A stretch of 64,000 nt of DNA, from positions 1 to 64,000 of the forward strand of contig JBMFQR010000006.1 of the NCBI GenBank assembly GCA_049968515.1. The letters are read 5' to 3'. Below are positions 25,537-34,517 of the stretch, piece after piece. The notes beneath the pieces are model-generated. The model had not been told where the DNA came from, searched no databases, and was given only the letters and a program-made list of their open reading frames with translations. This stretch comes from JAOACQ01 sp049968515 (lineage in GTDB: Bacteria; Spirochaetota; Brevinematia; Brevinematales; JAOACQ01). A program made the position numbers and the translations under genes. The stretch's first letter is position 1, and every line of letters begins with the position of its first letter.

Positions 25537-27444
25537 ATGTTTAATTACGGTTTTATTAAAGTAGCCTGCGGTATACCCCTTTTAAAAATTGCTGATCCTA
25601 TCTTCAACGTTGAAAAGCATCTTTCTTTAATAAAGAAGGCTGATGAAGAAGGGGCTTATCTGATTCTTTTCCCAGAGCTTTCATTAAGCGCATACACTTG
25701 TGGAGATCTTTTTTTAAATAGCCAGCTTATTGAAAATTGCTATCTTGCATTAAAAAATTTAGTAAAAGCCACAGAAAATCTCGAAATCCTTGTTGTGGCT
25801 GGCATTCCAGTATTGTTTGAGAATAAGCTATATAACTCCGCGGTAGCTTTTCAGAAAGGTAAAATTTTAGGTGTAGTTCCAAAGTCTTATCTGCCAAATT
25901 ACAAAGAATTTTATGAGCAACGCTGGTTTACGTCTGGCAAAAATATAAAAGGAAAGTCAATAAATTTGAACGGCTTTGAAATTCCTTTCGGTACAGATAT
26001 AATATTTTCTCTTAAAAAAACTTTAGAAGTCTCAATTGGCATAGAAATCTGTGAAGACCTGTGGCACATAAATCCCCCATCCTCGTTTTATGCTGAAAAT
26101 GGGGCTACAATAATCCTCAATCTCTCAGCATCAAATTCTACTGTAACAAAAGATGAGTATAGAAGACTTCTTGTTAGAACCCAGTCTGCAAAGACAATTT
26201 CTGCCTATCTTTACTGTAACAGTGGCGTTTATGAATCTACTACTGATATGGTTTTTGACGGAAGTAGCTTTATCTATGAGAATGGTGTTGAGCTTGCTTC
26301 TTCAAAAAGGTTTTTGTTTGATGAACAATTAATATTTGCAGATATCGATTTCGAGTTTCTTAATTTTGAAAGAAGCAGACTTAACACTTTTAATTCTGGG
26401 GGTGGTGAAATTAGAAGGGTTTACTTTGATGGAAGGAGAGAAGATGAAAAGCTATCAAGAAAAATAGATCCTATGCCTTTTGTCCCAAAGGATAAGGAAA
26501 AACTTGAGGAAAGAGCAAGGGAGATATTCAACTTACAGACCACAGGCTTGATAAGAAGACTGAAAAGCATAAAAAATCCCAAGGCAGTAATAGGACTTTC
26601 CGGTGGGCTGGATTCAACACTTGCTTTTCTTGTTACATTTGAGAGCCTGAAAAAGATGGGGCTGCCACCAGAAAATCTTAAAGCTATAACAATGCCGGGA
26701 TTTGGTACAAGCAAAAAGACTCTCGAAAATGTAAAAAAGCTATGCAAAAATCTCGGAGTTGATCTTGAGGTAATAAGTATAAAAAAATTATCCAGAGATG
26801 TATTAAATCTAATAAAACATTCCGAAGATCTCAGGAATGTTGTATATGAAAATACACAGGCAAGGGCAAGAACATATCTTCTTATGATGAAAGCAAATCA
26901 GATAGGTGGTATTGTGATAGGCACGGGTGATTTATCAGAGATAGCACTTGGCTTTTGCACCTACAATGGTGACCATATAAGTATGTATAATGTAAATGCA
27001 TCTGTACCCAAAACTCTTGTCAGATTTATAATTGAGGAAAAAGCAAAGGAGTATGATGAAAAGATTGCGAAAATTTTGAAGGAGATTCTTCATCAGCCTG
27101 TTTCGCCTGAGTTACTACCTCCAGAAAAAGGGGAAATATCACAGAGAACAGAAGAAAAAATAGGACCATATGAACTGCATGACTTTTTCTTATATAACTT
27201 TGCAAGAATGGGCTTCGGGTATAAGAAGATTCTATTTCTTGCCAAGATAGCATTTAAGGATAAATACGAAGGTAAAACAATAGAAAAATGGCTGAAGGTC
27301 TTTTTTGACAGATTTGTAAAAAATCAATGGAAAAGAGATTGTGTCCCCGGTGGACCTAAAGTGGGTAGTGTTGATCTCTCCCCGAGAAGCTCCTGGAGAA
27401 TGCCAGCAGAGGTTGACCCACTGGCTTTCACTGAGACTCAATGA
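25537..27444 (+). CDS. nadE: Glutamine-dependent NAD+ synthetase
   Basis: A 635-aa two-domain enzyme that makes NAD+ from deamido-NAD+ with glutamine as nitrogen source. The N-terminal nitrilase domain has the Glu-Lys-Cys triad (FPELSLSAY, VPKSYLPNY, IGIEICEDLW). The C-terminal synthetase has the PP-loop LSGGLDST. GGAG (25527-25530) lies 6 nt before the ATG at 25537; an in-frame TTG five codons earlier is less likely. Confidence 0.96.
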   Translation: MFNYGFIKVACGIPLLKIADPIFNVEKHLSLIKKADEEGAYLILFPELSLSAYTCGDLFLNSQLIENCYLALKNLVKATENLEILVVAGIPVLFENKLYNSAVAFQKGKILGVVPKSYLPNYKEFYEQRWFTSGKNIKGKSINLNGFEIPFGTDIIFSLKKTLEVSIGIEICEDLWHINPPSSFYAENGATIILNLSASNSTVTKDEYRRLLVRTQSAKTISAYLYCNSGVYESTTDMVFDGSSFIYENGVELASSKRFLFDEQLIFADIDFEFLNFERSRLNTFNSGGGEIRRVYFDGRREDEKLSRKIDPMPFVPKDKEKLEERAREIFNLQTTGLIRRLKSIKNPKAVIGLSGGLDSTLAFLVTFESLKKMGLPPENLKAITMPGFGTSKKTLENVKKLCKNLGVDLEVISIKKLSRDVLNLIKHSEDLRNVVYENTQARARTYLLMMKANQIGGIVIGTGDLSEIALGFCTYNGDHISMYNVNASVPKTLVRFIIEEKAKEYDEKIAKILKEILHQPVSPELLPPEKGEISQRTEEKIGPYELHDFFLYNFARMGFGYKKILFLAKIAFKDKYEGKTIEKWLKVFFDRFVKNQWKRDCVPGGPKVGSVDLSPRSSWRMPAEVDPLAFTETQ

Positions 27445-27501
27445 TAAAAAGGACATAGCAAGAAGAAATGGCATTTGAAACTTCGCAAAACAAAAATATG
27501 A

Positions 27502-27828
27502 TTAGGCAATATCCTTCAAATCATCAGCAATCTGGAAAAACTCATTTAAACGGAATGTTATGAAAAGATCCTTTATATCTTTATTTAAACCCACAAGGTA
27601 TATTTTCCCATTTTTTTCTGATAGTCTCTTATATGCAAGAAGAAGTTTCCCTATACCGTTTGAACCTATAAAAAGCATTTCGGAAAAATCTATTATTATC
27701 TCTGTTTTCCCTTCATCAATTATTGAGGATAAAATCTCTTTAAATTCCCTCGCTGCAAGATCCGTAACGATATTTTCCTTAATCTTCAGCAAAGTTTTAC
27801 CTTTATAGTTCGATGTTTCGTATTTCAT
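27502..27828 (-). CDS. STAS-domain anti-sigma factor antagonist
   Basis: A 108-aa single STAS domain of the SpoIIAA/RsbV type. The phosphorylatable serine is expected at S56 in FIGSNGIG. In partner switching this residue is phosphorylated by an anti-sigma kinase and dephosphorylated by a SpoIIE/RsbU phosphatase. A phosphatase of that class is encoded at 44902-47349; no kinase is present in the window. GGAGGT lies 7 nt before the chosen ATG. The gene stands alone. Confidence 0.88.
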   Translation of the reverse strand: MKYETSNYKGKTLLKIKENIVTDLAAREFKEILSSIIDEGKTEIIIDFSEMLFIGSNGIGKLLLAYKRLSEKNGKIYLVGLNKDIKDLFITFRLNEFFQIADDLKDIA

Positions 27829-27861
27829 TTTTCTGACCTCCACATCTTTTATTCTGGTGTT

Positions 27862-27890
27862 ATATTATACTATTTTAACACAAAAATCAA
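27862..27890 (-). promoter_or_regulatory. Probable promoter of the STAS gene
   Basis: On the minus strand TTGATT (complement of 27885-27890) and TAATAT (complement of 27862-27867) are 17 bp apart; an overlapping TATAAT lies 15 bp from the -35. Confidence 0.55.
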
Positions 27891-27967
27891 ATTTTTATAA
27901 TTCATAATCTGATTTGTGGTATTGTCAAAGCATAAATCGAGACATTAGATTAAAAATCATCGTGAAG

Positions 27968-27996
27968 TTGACATAAAATGAGATTTAATGTAATAT
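27968..27996 (+). promoter_or_regulatory. Promoter of the unknown gene and recG
   Basis: TTGACA (27968-27973) and TAATAT (27991-27996) are spaced 17 bp, 31 bp before the next start codon. Confidence 0.75.
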
Positions 27997-28026
27997 AGAA
28001 CATAAAGTTAAAAAATGGAGTTTGTT

Positions 28027-29499
28027 ATGTCAAATTTGGTCAAGAACCTGCCCGATAGCTTTTTGAAAAAGGTCTTAACAGATGAAAATCCAGAACTCGT
28101 AGAGAATATACTTAATCTTAAAAATTTGTTTGAAAAAGAGACAGATAAGGATAAAAAACTTGTTTATAGAGAGAGATTGTCTTCAGCTTACTGGCAGCTT
28201 TATTCAGATATAGTTATGAAACTCAGTGATACAACCCCAAAGGAGAAAAGGCTTTTTATAAGGTATGGAATCCTTGACTTAAAATATTTGACAACCGAGG
28301 ATCAGAAGCTTTTATTGTCCCAGAATTTTGAGGAAAGAGATCCTGAAAATTGCATTTTCTATGTAGATGAGTGGTTTCTGGAAATAAAAAAGGGCAATCT
28401 TAAGGCAAGTATGACAGATGAGCAATCTCCAAGAAAGGCAGAAGCTCAAAAAGATGATATAATGCACACAAAACTTGAAAAAGCGGCTGATATAATAGAA
28501 ATAGAGAAGAGAAATTATATAAATTCAGCAGAAAAACGCCGCATAGCAGAAGAGGCATTAATTTCAATTGTAAATTCGATTACCCACCATGGAATTGACA
28601 GCGGTCTTGGTGCGGCTGACACCTACCAGGAAGATCAGTTAAAAAAGATGGAAGAAATAGCAGATATAATTAGGGAGCTAAGAAAGTTTGATAAGGAGAT
28701 GTGCACTGCAAAAAGAGCATATTATGAAAAGTATGAAGAATATCAAACTATCGAAAGCGAAATGCTTTCAGCAGCCGGAACACAAAAAGATATAAAGTAT
28801 AATGTAGATTCAAGAACAATTGAAAGCGAGATAGGTTGTGTGAGGCAGATGATAAAGATGTGCATAGGAAGACAAGGAAACCATCTTCCCATAATTATGA
28901 GTTCACTCCTCCCGAAGGAGACAAGAAATTATAATTTTAAATTGAATTGTTTTAATAACATAAAGAGCGTTGAAGAACTTGACCCTTCTATTTTTGAGAG
29001 GAAATTCAGACAGAATACTCACAGGATTTATCCCAACGTGTTGCTTACTCCGGGCTATGGTAACTACGGCATATGCTGGGAGCCTTATGACAGGTACAAT
29101 AAAGCCACCAGTCGTGGAAGGCTTGCCATTCCTATTTTTGCAAGAAATCCAAAACTTGCTGTCACTGTTGCACTCGGAGATTTCAGGTGGCAGGTAGCAA
29201 AAGAAATGGCAGGTTATCACTGGATGGATGAAGGGCTGACTGCGAGGTACTATGAGTATTTGACCGCCAATAAGATAAAAGGCGATATAAAATTAAGGTT
29301 TATAAGTGATTATGTGCTGTGGATTACAAAAGAGGCAGAGGGAATACAGAAGCTCGAATCTCAGGATCTAAGATACATATTCTGGAGATTCATACCATTC
29401 CCGGATAAGCTAAAAGAAGAGCTTTCAAAGAGAGGGTTCTATTACAATGACCTTTACAAGAAGGAACTTTCATACAGAATGTCGCAGGGAATGGAGTAA
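28027..29499 (+). CDS. Unknown cytoplasmic protein upstream of recG
   Basis: A 490-aa protein I do not recognise. I start at MSNLVKNLPDSF (GGAG 6 nt upstream); an ATG four codons earlier overlaps that Shine-Dalgarno. It has no signal peptide or membrane helix. The N-terminal 130 residues are mostly helical; residues about 140-265 are charged and probably coiled coil. The C-terminal 190 residues are rich in aromatic and basic residues (GYGNYGICWEPYDRYNKATS, FRWQVAKEMAGYHWMDEG) and look like a compact conserved domain. Its stop is directly followed by the recG ATG, so the two are co-expressed. A DNA-linked role is possible only by association. Confidence 0.8.
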   Translation: MSNLVKNLPDSFLKKVLTDENPELVENILNLKNLFEKETDKDKKLVYRERLSSAYWQLYSDIVMKLSDTTPKEKRLFIRYGILDLKYLTTEDQKLLLSQNFEERDPENCIFYVDEWFLEIKKGNLKASMTDEQSPRKAEAQKDDIMHTKLEKAADIIEIEKRNYINSAEKRRIAEEALISIVNSITHHGIDSGLGAADTYQEDQLKKMEEIADIIRELRKFDKEMCTAKRAYYEKYEEYQTIESEMLSAAGTQKDIKYNVDSRTIESEIGCVRQMIKMCIGRQGNHLPIIMSSLLPKETRNYNFKLNCFNNIKSVEELDPSIFERKFRQNTHRIYPNVLLTPGYGNYGICWEPYDRYNKATSRGRLAIPIFARNPKLAVTVALGDFRWQVAKEMAGYHWMDEGLTARYYEYLTANKIKGDIKLRFISDYVLWITKEAEGIQKLESQDLRYIFWRFIPFPDKLKEELSKRGFYYNDLYKKELSYRMSQGME

Positions 29500-31572
29500 A
29501 TGTACCTTTCTGAACTGAAAAGGATCCATCTTAAAGATATAAACCTTGTTACAAAACGTCAGCTTACACTGCTTGAAAAATTAGGCATATTAACTGTTTA
29601 TGATTTGTTAAATTTTTTCCCTTTTCGTTATGAGGACAGAAGCACCATTGAATCAATTGAAACATCGCTTATACAGAAAAGACCGGTATGCACTCTTGTG
29701 ACAGTAGTTGAACATCAGAGCATATTTTATAACGGCAGAAAGCATCCTAAAATACAGGTGCAGGATTCAAAGCTCAGAGCCTATCTTGTAGGCTTTAACA
29801 GACAATTTCTTTTTAACTCAATGAAGGTGGGTAAAAAATACTGGGTTTTTGCAGAGTTTGTCTTGAAATTCAATGAGGTTCAGACAAGCACTTTTGACTT
29901 TGAGGAGTTTGTAGAGGGGCAGAAACCAAAGAATTTTGGCAGCATTCTTCCGATCTACTCTGTAACAGAGGGTTTGAGTGTAAAGGAATTAAGACAGATT
30001 ATAAATAAGCTGATGGAAAAATATCTTGGTGGGATTGATGATGAGCTTCCGGAATATCTTTTAAAAGCCCACAAACTCATTTCAAAAACCGAGGCACTAA
30101 AATTTATTCATTTTCCTCAAAACTCTCAGGAATTACTAAAAGCCAAGTTCAGACTCGCATTTGAGGAGCTTTTTGCCATACAGCTTGTTGTGATGATGAA
30201 AAGGAAGATGCAGACAACCATCCCCAAAAACTTTAAATACAATAATGAGGTTGTTGTAAGGGAATTTATAGCTAAACTTCCTTTTCAGCTTACCAGGGCA
30301 CAGCAGAACGCACTGGGAGAGATAATCAGAGATATGAAAGGGCAGAAGGCTATGCATAGGTTGCTACAGGGTGATGTAGGAAGCGGAAAGACGGTGGTGG
30401 CATTTATAGCAATGATTTTAGCTGCTACAAATGGTTTTCAGTCAGCTATGATGGTACCTACAGAGGTTTTAGCCTTTCAGCATTACAAAAATTTTCTAAA
30501 ACTTACAGAAGGTTTAAATATTAAAGCTGCCATTCTCACAAAAAGCATCACAGGTAGGGAGAGAAATATTATTCTCGAGGGTGTAAAAAATGGAGAAATT
30601 CAACTGTTAATTGGAACACACGCACTTTTGCAGGACGATGTAAACTTTAAGGATCTATCATTGATAATCTTTGATGAACAGCATCGTTTTGGGGTCGAAC
30701 AGAGAATAATTATGGCAAAAAAAGGTAATAACCCGGACATTCTTGTAATGACAGCAACTCCTATTCCGAGAACACTCAGCCTTACACTCTATGGTGATCT
30801 TGATATTTCAATAATTGATGAAATGCCAGCTGGAAGGATTCCAGTTATCACAAAGTGGTTTATTAAGGAAAGGGATTATCCAAAACTTTTAAGATTTATA
30901 AGACAGGAGCTTATGAAGGGAAGACAGGCTTATTTCATATATCCACTGATTGAAGAGTCCGATAAAATCGACTTTGAAAATGCCATAGAGAATTATAAAA
31001 AACTAAGTGAGGTATTTAAAGAATATAAGGTTGGATTGCTCCATGGAAGAATGAGTTCTGATGAGAAGATAAAAATAATGGATGAATTCAAGGAAAATAA
31101 AATTCAGCTGCTTGTATCTACCACTGTAATAGAGGTGGGGGTTGATGTCCCAAATGCAAGCATAATGGTCATAGAAGGTGCTGATAGATTTGGACTTTCC
31201 CAGCTTCACCAGTTAAGGGGTAGAGTTGGCAGGGGAAAATTTCAGTCCTATTGTGCACTTGTAACAGATGGAAATGAAAGCTATGAAACCCAGAGAAGAA
31301 TGGAAGTAATATGCAATTACACCGATGGATTCAAAATTGCGGAAGAGGACTTGAAACTTCGTGGACCGGGAGAGATTTTAGGGGTTAAGCAGTCTGGAAT
31401 GCCGGAATTAAAGATAGCTGATTTTCTTCAGGATGAAAAATTGCTAATTTTGGCCAGAAAAGATGCTGAAAATATTTTAAACTATGATCCTGAACTCAGC
31501 CTTGAAAAGCACAGACCTCTTAAAGAGGGAATTATAAGGTATCTTCCTGTTGATTACCTCTATTCCGGATAA
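29500..31572 (+). CDS. recG: ATP-dependent DNA helicase RecG
   Basis: A 690-aa branch-migration helicase that remodels stalled forks and Holliday junctions. The N-terminal wedge/OB domain (about 1-230) precedes the helicase core with Walker A GDVGSGKT, the DEQH box (IFDEQHRFG), TATPIPRT and motif VI QLRGRVGRG. Length is typical. Its ATG directly abuts the upstream stop codon. Confidence 0.97.
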   Translation: MYLSELKRIHLKDINLVTKRQLTLLEKLGILTVYDLLNFFPFRYEDRSTIESIETSLIQKRPVCTLVTVVEHQSIFYNGRKHPKIQVQDSKLRAYLVGFNRQFLFNSMKVGKKYWVFAEFVLKFNEVQTSTFDFEEFVEGQKPKNFGSILPIYSVTEGLSVKELRQIINKLMEKYLGGIDDELPEYLLKAHKLISKTEALKFIHFPQNSQELLKAKFRLAFEELFAIQLVVMMKRKMQTTIPKNFKYNNEVVVREFIAKLPFQLTRAQQNALGEIIRDMKGQKAMHRLLQGDVGSGKTVVAFIAMILAATNGFQSAMMVPTEVLAFQHYKNFLKLTEGLNIKAAILTKSITGRERNIILEGVKNGEIQLLIGTHALLQDDVNFKDLSLIIFDEQHRFGVEQRIIMAKKGNNPDILVMTATPIPRTLSLTLYGDLDISIIDEMPAGRIPVITKWFIKERDYPKLLRFIRQELMKGRQAYFIYPLIEESDKIDFENAIENYKKLSEVFKEYKVGLLHGRMSSDEKIKIMDEFKENKIQLLVSTTVIEVGVDVPNASIMVIEGADRFGLSQLHQLRGRVGRGKFQSYCALVTDGNESYETQRRMEVICNYTDGFKIAEEDLKLRGPGEILGVKQSGMPELKIADFLQDEKLLILARKDAENILNYDPELSLEKHRPLKEGIIRYLPVDYLYSG

Positions 31573-31582
31573 GTAAAATCCC

Positions 31583-31615
31583 GGAGGTGAATGTACATTA
31601 ATTTCTGATCACCTC
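31583..31615 (+). other. SD/anti-SD inverted repeat in the recG-sensor gap
   Basis: GAGGTGA (31584-31590) is fully complementary to TCACCTC (31609-31615). Between them is a 5-codon ORF (ATG at 31591). It may be a hairpin that hides a ribosome-binding site or a weak terminator of recG. Confidence 0.35.
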
Positions 31616-31646
31616 ACATTCGTAACCTAAAAGATATTTACATCTC

Positions 31647-31675
31647 TTGATAAAAAAATTAAGTTCATTTAAAAT
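31647..31675 (+). promoter_or_regulatory. Promoter of the LacI-fold GGDEF gene
   Basis: TTGATA (31647-31652) and TAAAAT (31670-31675) are spaced 17 bp, 27 bp before the GTG start. Confidence 0.65.
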
Positions 31676-31702
31676 ATCTATTATTTTCAAGAAGGCGGAG
31701 AA

Positions 31703-33916
31703 GTGAAAAGGCCCATCATTGGTGTTCTTATTGCACAGCTTGAAGGAAAGTATCAGTCCCCAATATTTAAGGGCATTTCCCGAAAAGCGGAGGAGCTGGA
31801 TGTAAATCTTATATTTTTCAATGGGAAACTTCCCAATTCTCCCTTTAATTTTGAAAAAAATGAGAATATTATCTATGATTTAGCCCATTCCCCATTAATT
31901 GATGGTCTTGTATTTGTTTCTGGAAACTTAAGCAACTTTTTGAGTTATGAAGAATTTTTATCGTTTTTTAATAAATTTGACTTAAAAGCCAAGGTGAGCA
32001 TTTCAATTGAAATAAAAAACTACCCTTCTATTATAATAAATAACAAAAAGGCAATGAAAGAGATGATATCCCACCTCATAGAAGAGCATAACTACAAAAA
32101 AATTGCCTTTGTTTCCGGTCCTTTAAATCACAGGGAGGCCCTGGATAGACTGGAAGGTTATAAAGAAGCATTAAGTGAGCATAATATACAACTCGATGAA
32201 AAATTAGTTTTTTATGGGGACTTTTCCATTGAAGCTGGTTATAAAGCCGTGAAAGTTTTTTTAGATGAAAGAAAAGTTTTACCTGAAGCTATAGCCTGTG
32301 CAAATGATACCATGGCTTTTTCAGCTTTATCAGAATTAAAAAGGAGGGGTTTTTTAATACCGAGAGATGTTGCAATCACCGGCTTTGATGATCAGGAGGA
32401 TATACGCCTTACCGAACCGCCCATTACAACTGTGATGCAACCATTAGAAGAAGAGGGAAAACTTGCATTACAACTGGCTGTAAAAATGGTTAAAGGAGAA
32501 GAAGTCCCTAAAATTGTAGAGCTTGATTGCAAACCAGTATTAAGGCAGAGTTGCGGCTGTATTGGACTAAAAATAAAAAATCATAAGCCTCATTTCCCGG
32601 ACGGAGAGTATTTAAAGCTTCTGGAATCAATAATTAATAATTACGTAGATAAAAATATTTCCTCAACTGATCAAAAAAGAAAACTTGAAAAAATAGTTAA
32701 AATTACCTTGAACCTCATCGAAAATCCACTGGAATTCTTTAAGAATCTCTCTCTCGAAATAACTGAATCAAACGGAGATGAAATATTTCTAAAGAATGTT
32801 TATGATTTTTTTGACAATTTAATTACGGGCAGCGGTGAATACTCAGAGTTGCATACTTTCTCCAGTTACTTTCAGAAGGCTTTATATCTTGTTAATTCAG
32901 CCTTTAGAAGGATTGATGGTAGAAAAAGGCTTGAACTCGAATGGATGATGTTAAGACTTAGAGATTTAACACAGAATCTGTTTACCATTACAACCTTATC
33001 AGAGTTTAAAGAGGCTATCTACCAAATATTTTTTAATTTTAACTTCAAATTTTACTCTATGATATTTTTCAAAAAAGAGCCATTAAAATCAGAAAGAATA
33101 AAAAAAAGATTGCCTCAAAAATCGGTTATAGAATGTCAATACCAAAAATCCCCCAAAAACACTTGCACAAATATTGAATTCAACACTTTGGAGTTACTTC
33201 CAGCCAACCTCCTTCCAGAAGAAAGATTTTCGCTCGCAGTTATGTGTGTTTATCACAGAGATAAGATTTTCGGGTATATGGCTATGGATGTTAACCCTGA
33301 AGAAAACGAAATAATGTATGTATGTCTTCAGGAAGTAATCGGCATAAGTTTAAGGATAGTAACATTATGGAAGGAACAGATAAAATCCCAGAAGAAACTT
33401 GAGAGATTTAACATTGAACTAAAAGAAATAGCAGAGAAAGATTCCCTCACAGGTATCTATAACAGGAGGGGGTTTTTTGAATATGGAGAAAAAATTATAA
33501 TTTCTGCACAGGAAAAAAAGCAGAATATAACAGTATTCTTTATTGATCTTGACAATCTAAAGCACATAAATGATAAATACGGGCATACTGAGGGTGATGA
33601 AGCCCTTAGAAACACAGCTTTTATTCTGAGAGAGTGTTTTAGAAAAACCGATCTGATTGCCAGAGTGGGTGGTGATGAGTTTGTGGTAATTGCAGTAAAT
33701 AAGAAAGGGGAGAAAAATCTTGAGGAAATTCTTACAAAAAGGCTTTATAATCTTTTGCAAAAGTTTAACTTAACTTCAAATCAAGACTATATTCTTTCCT
33801 TCAGTGTGGGATCTTCCACTTTTGCAGGTGAAGAAATAATCTCCCTCGAAAACATAATCTCGATAGTGGATGAAAAGTTATATATAGAGAAACAGAGAAG
33901 AAAAAGTTTCAGGTAA
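31703..33916 (+). CDS. Diguanylate cyclase with LacI-type ligand-binding domain and no HTH
   Basis: A 737-aa soluble protein. Residues 1-280 are a LacI/periplasmic-binding-protein-like sugar sensor (RPIIGVLIAQLEG, FVSGPLNHREALDRLEGY, ACANDTMAFSAL, ITGFDD) that begins directly with its first strand, so the HTH of LacI repressors is missing. It ends in R281-QSC-GC286. A helical segment and a GAF-like region (about 440-565) follow. The GGDEF domain (about 575-737) has intact GGDEF at 656-660 and an RxxD inhibitory site at 647-650. I infer control of c-di-GMP by a sugar-like ligand. GTG start after GGCGGAG. A paralogous sensor lies at 44902-47349. Confidence 0.9.
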   Translation: MKRPIIGVLIAQLEGKYQSPIFKGISRKAEELDVNLIFFNGKLPNSPFNFEKNENIIYDLAHSPLIDGLVFVSGNLSNFLSYEEFLSFFNKFDLKAKVSISIEIKNYPSIIINNKKAMKEMISHLIEEHNYKKIAFVSGPLNHREALDRLEGYKEALSEHNIQLDEKLVFYGDFSIEAGYKAVKVFLDERKVLPEAIACANDTMAFSALSELKRRGFLIPRDVAITGFDDQEDIRLTEPPITTVMQPLEEEGKLALQLAVKMVKGEEVPKIVELDCKPVLRQSCGCIGLKIKNHKPHFPDGEYLKLLESIINNYVDKNISSTDQKRKLEKIVKITLNLIENPLEFFKNLSLEITESNGDEIFLKNVYDFFDNLITGSGEYSELHTFSSYFQKALYLVNSAFRRIDGRKRLELEWMMLRLRDLTQNLFTITTLSEFKEAIYQIFFNFNFKFYSMIFFKKEPLKSERIKKRLPQKSVIECQYQKSPKNTCTNIEFNTLELLPANLLPEERFSLAVMCVYHRDKIFGYMAMDVNPEENEIMYVCLQEVIGISLRIVTLWKEQIKSQKKLERFNIELKEIAEKDSLTGIYNRRGFFEYGEKIIISAQEKKQNITVFFIDLDNLKHINDKYGHTEGDEALRNTAFILRECFRKTDLIARVGGDEFVVIAVNKKGEKNLEEILTKRLYNLLQKFNLTSNQDYILSFSVGSSTFAGEEIISLENIISIVDEKLYIEKQRRKSFR

Positions 33917-33921
33917 ACTTT

Positions 33922-33950
33922 TTGCCAAAAATTTTTACTAAATTTATAAT
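33922..33950 (+). promoter_or_regulatory. Promoter of the small barrel protein/lnt unit
   Basis: TTGCCA (33922-33927) and a perfect TATAAT (33945-33950) are spaced 17 bp. Confidence 0.72.
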
Positions 33951-33987
33951 AGTTAAGTCCTGAATCACTGGGGAATTGGAGAATATT

Positions 33988-34500
33988 GTGAAAAAGTTAT
34001 GTTTACTTTTGTCGATACTGATTATTTCTTATTGCTTTGCTTTTTCGGATGAAGAGAATTTTATTTCATTCGGTTTTGATAGTGGATACTTAATTGATGG
34101 TTATATGAAGGGTGGGTGGGGTGCAGGTGGAATTTTTGAAATAAGGCTACTTGAAAAATTTTCTTTTATTGCTGATGCAGGATATATTGAATACAGAGAA
34201 ATAAATAATAATCTAACAAACTTTATAACTACAGTAACTATTCAGGGAATTGTCAGATGGTATCCTTTTGGAGGAATTACGGGTGTTTATGCAGGGGCTG
34301 GTTTTGGGACATTTTATTCCACAGTTAGCGATGAGAAGGTGCTTGGATATATGATTCCGCTCGAAACTGGTATAAAACTTACTTTTTTTGGGTCAAAAGG
34401 AATATTCCTTGAGCCAGATATTGCTATTCTGCTAAAGTATGGTAACTCAAGATTCCTTATTGGAATGAAATACGGCTTGAATATAGGCTTTACATTTTAG
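33988..34500 (+). CDS. Small outer-membrane beta-barrel-like protein
   Basis: A 170-aa protein with a clear signal peptide (MKKLCLLLSILIISYCFAFS). The mature part has repeated amphipathic strands with glycine turns (GGWGAGGIFEIRLL-like stretches, GVYAGAGFGTFY) and ends GLNIGFTF, a terminal Phe typical of barrels. I choose GTG at 33988 because GGAG lies 6 nt before it; an in-frame TTG at 33976 would overlap that site. Function is unknown. It precedes lnt by 17 bp. Confidence 0.78.
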   Translation: MKKLCLLLSILIISYCFAFSDEENFISFGFDSGYLIDGYMKGGWGAGGIFEIRLLEKFSFIADAGYIEYREINNNLTNFITTVTIQGIVRWYPFGGITGVYAGAGFGTFYSTVSDEKVLGYMIPLETGIKLTFFGSKGIFLEPDIAILLKYGNSRFLIGMKYGLNIGFTF

Positions 34501-34517
34501 TTTTTTCGGGAGTAATT

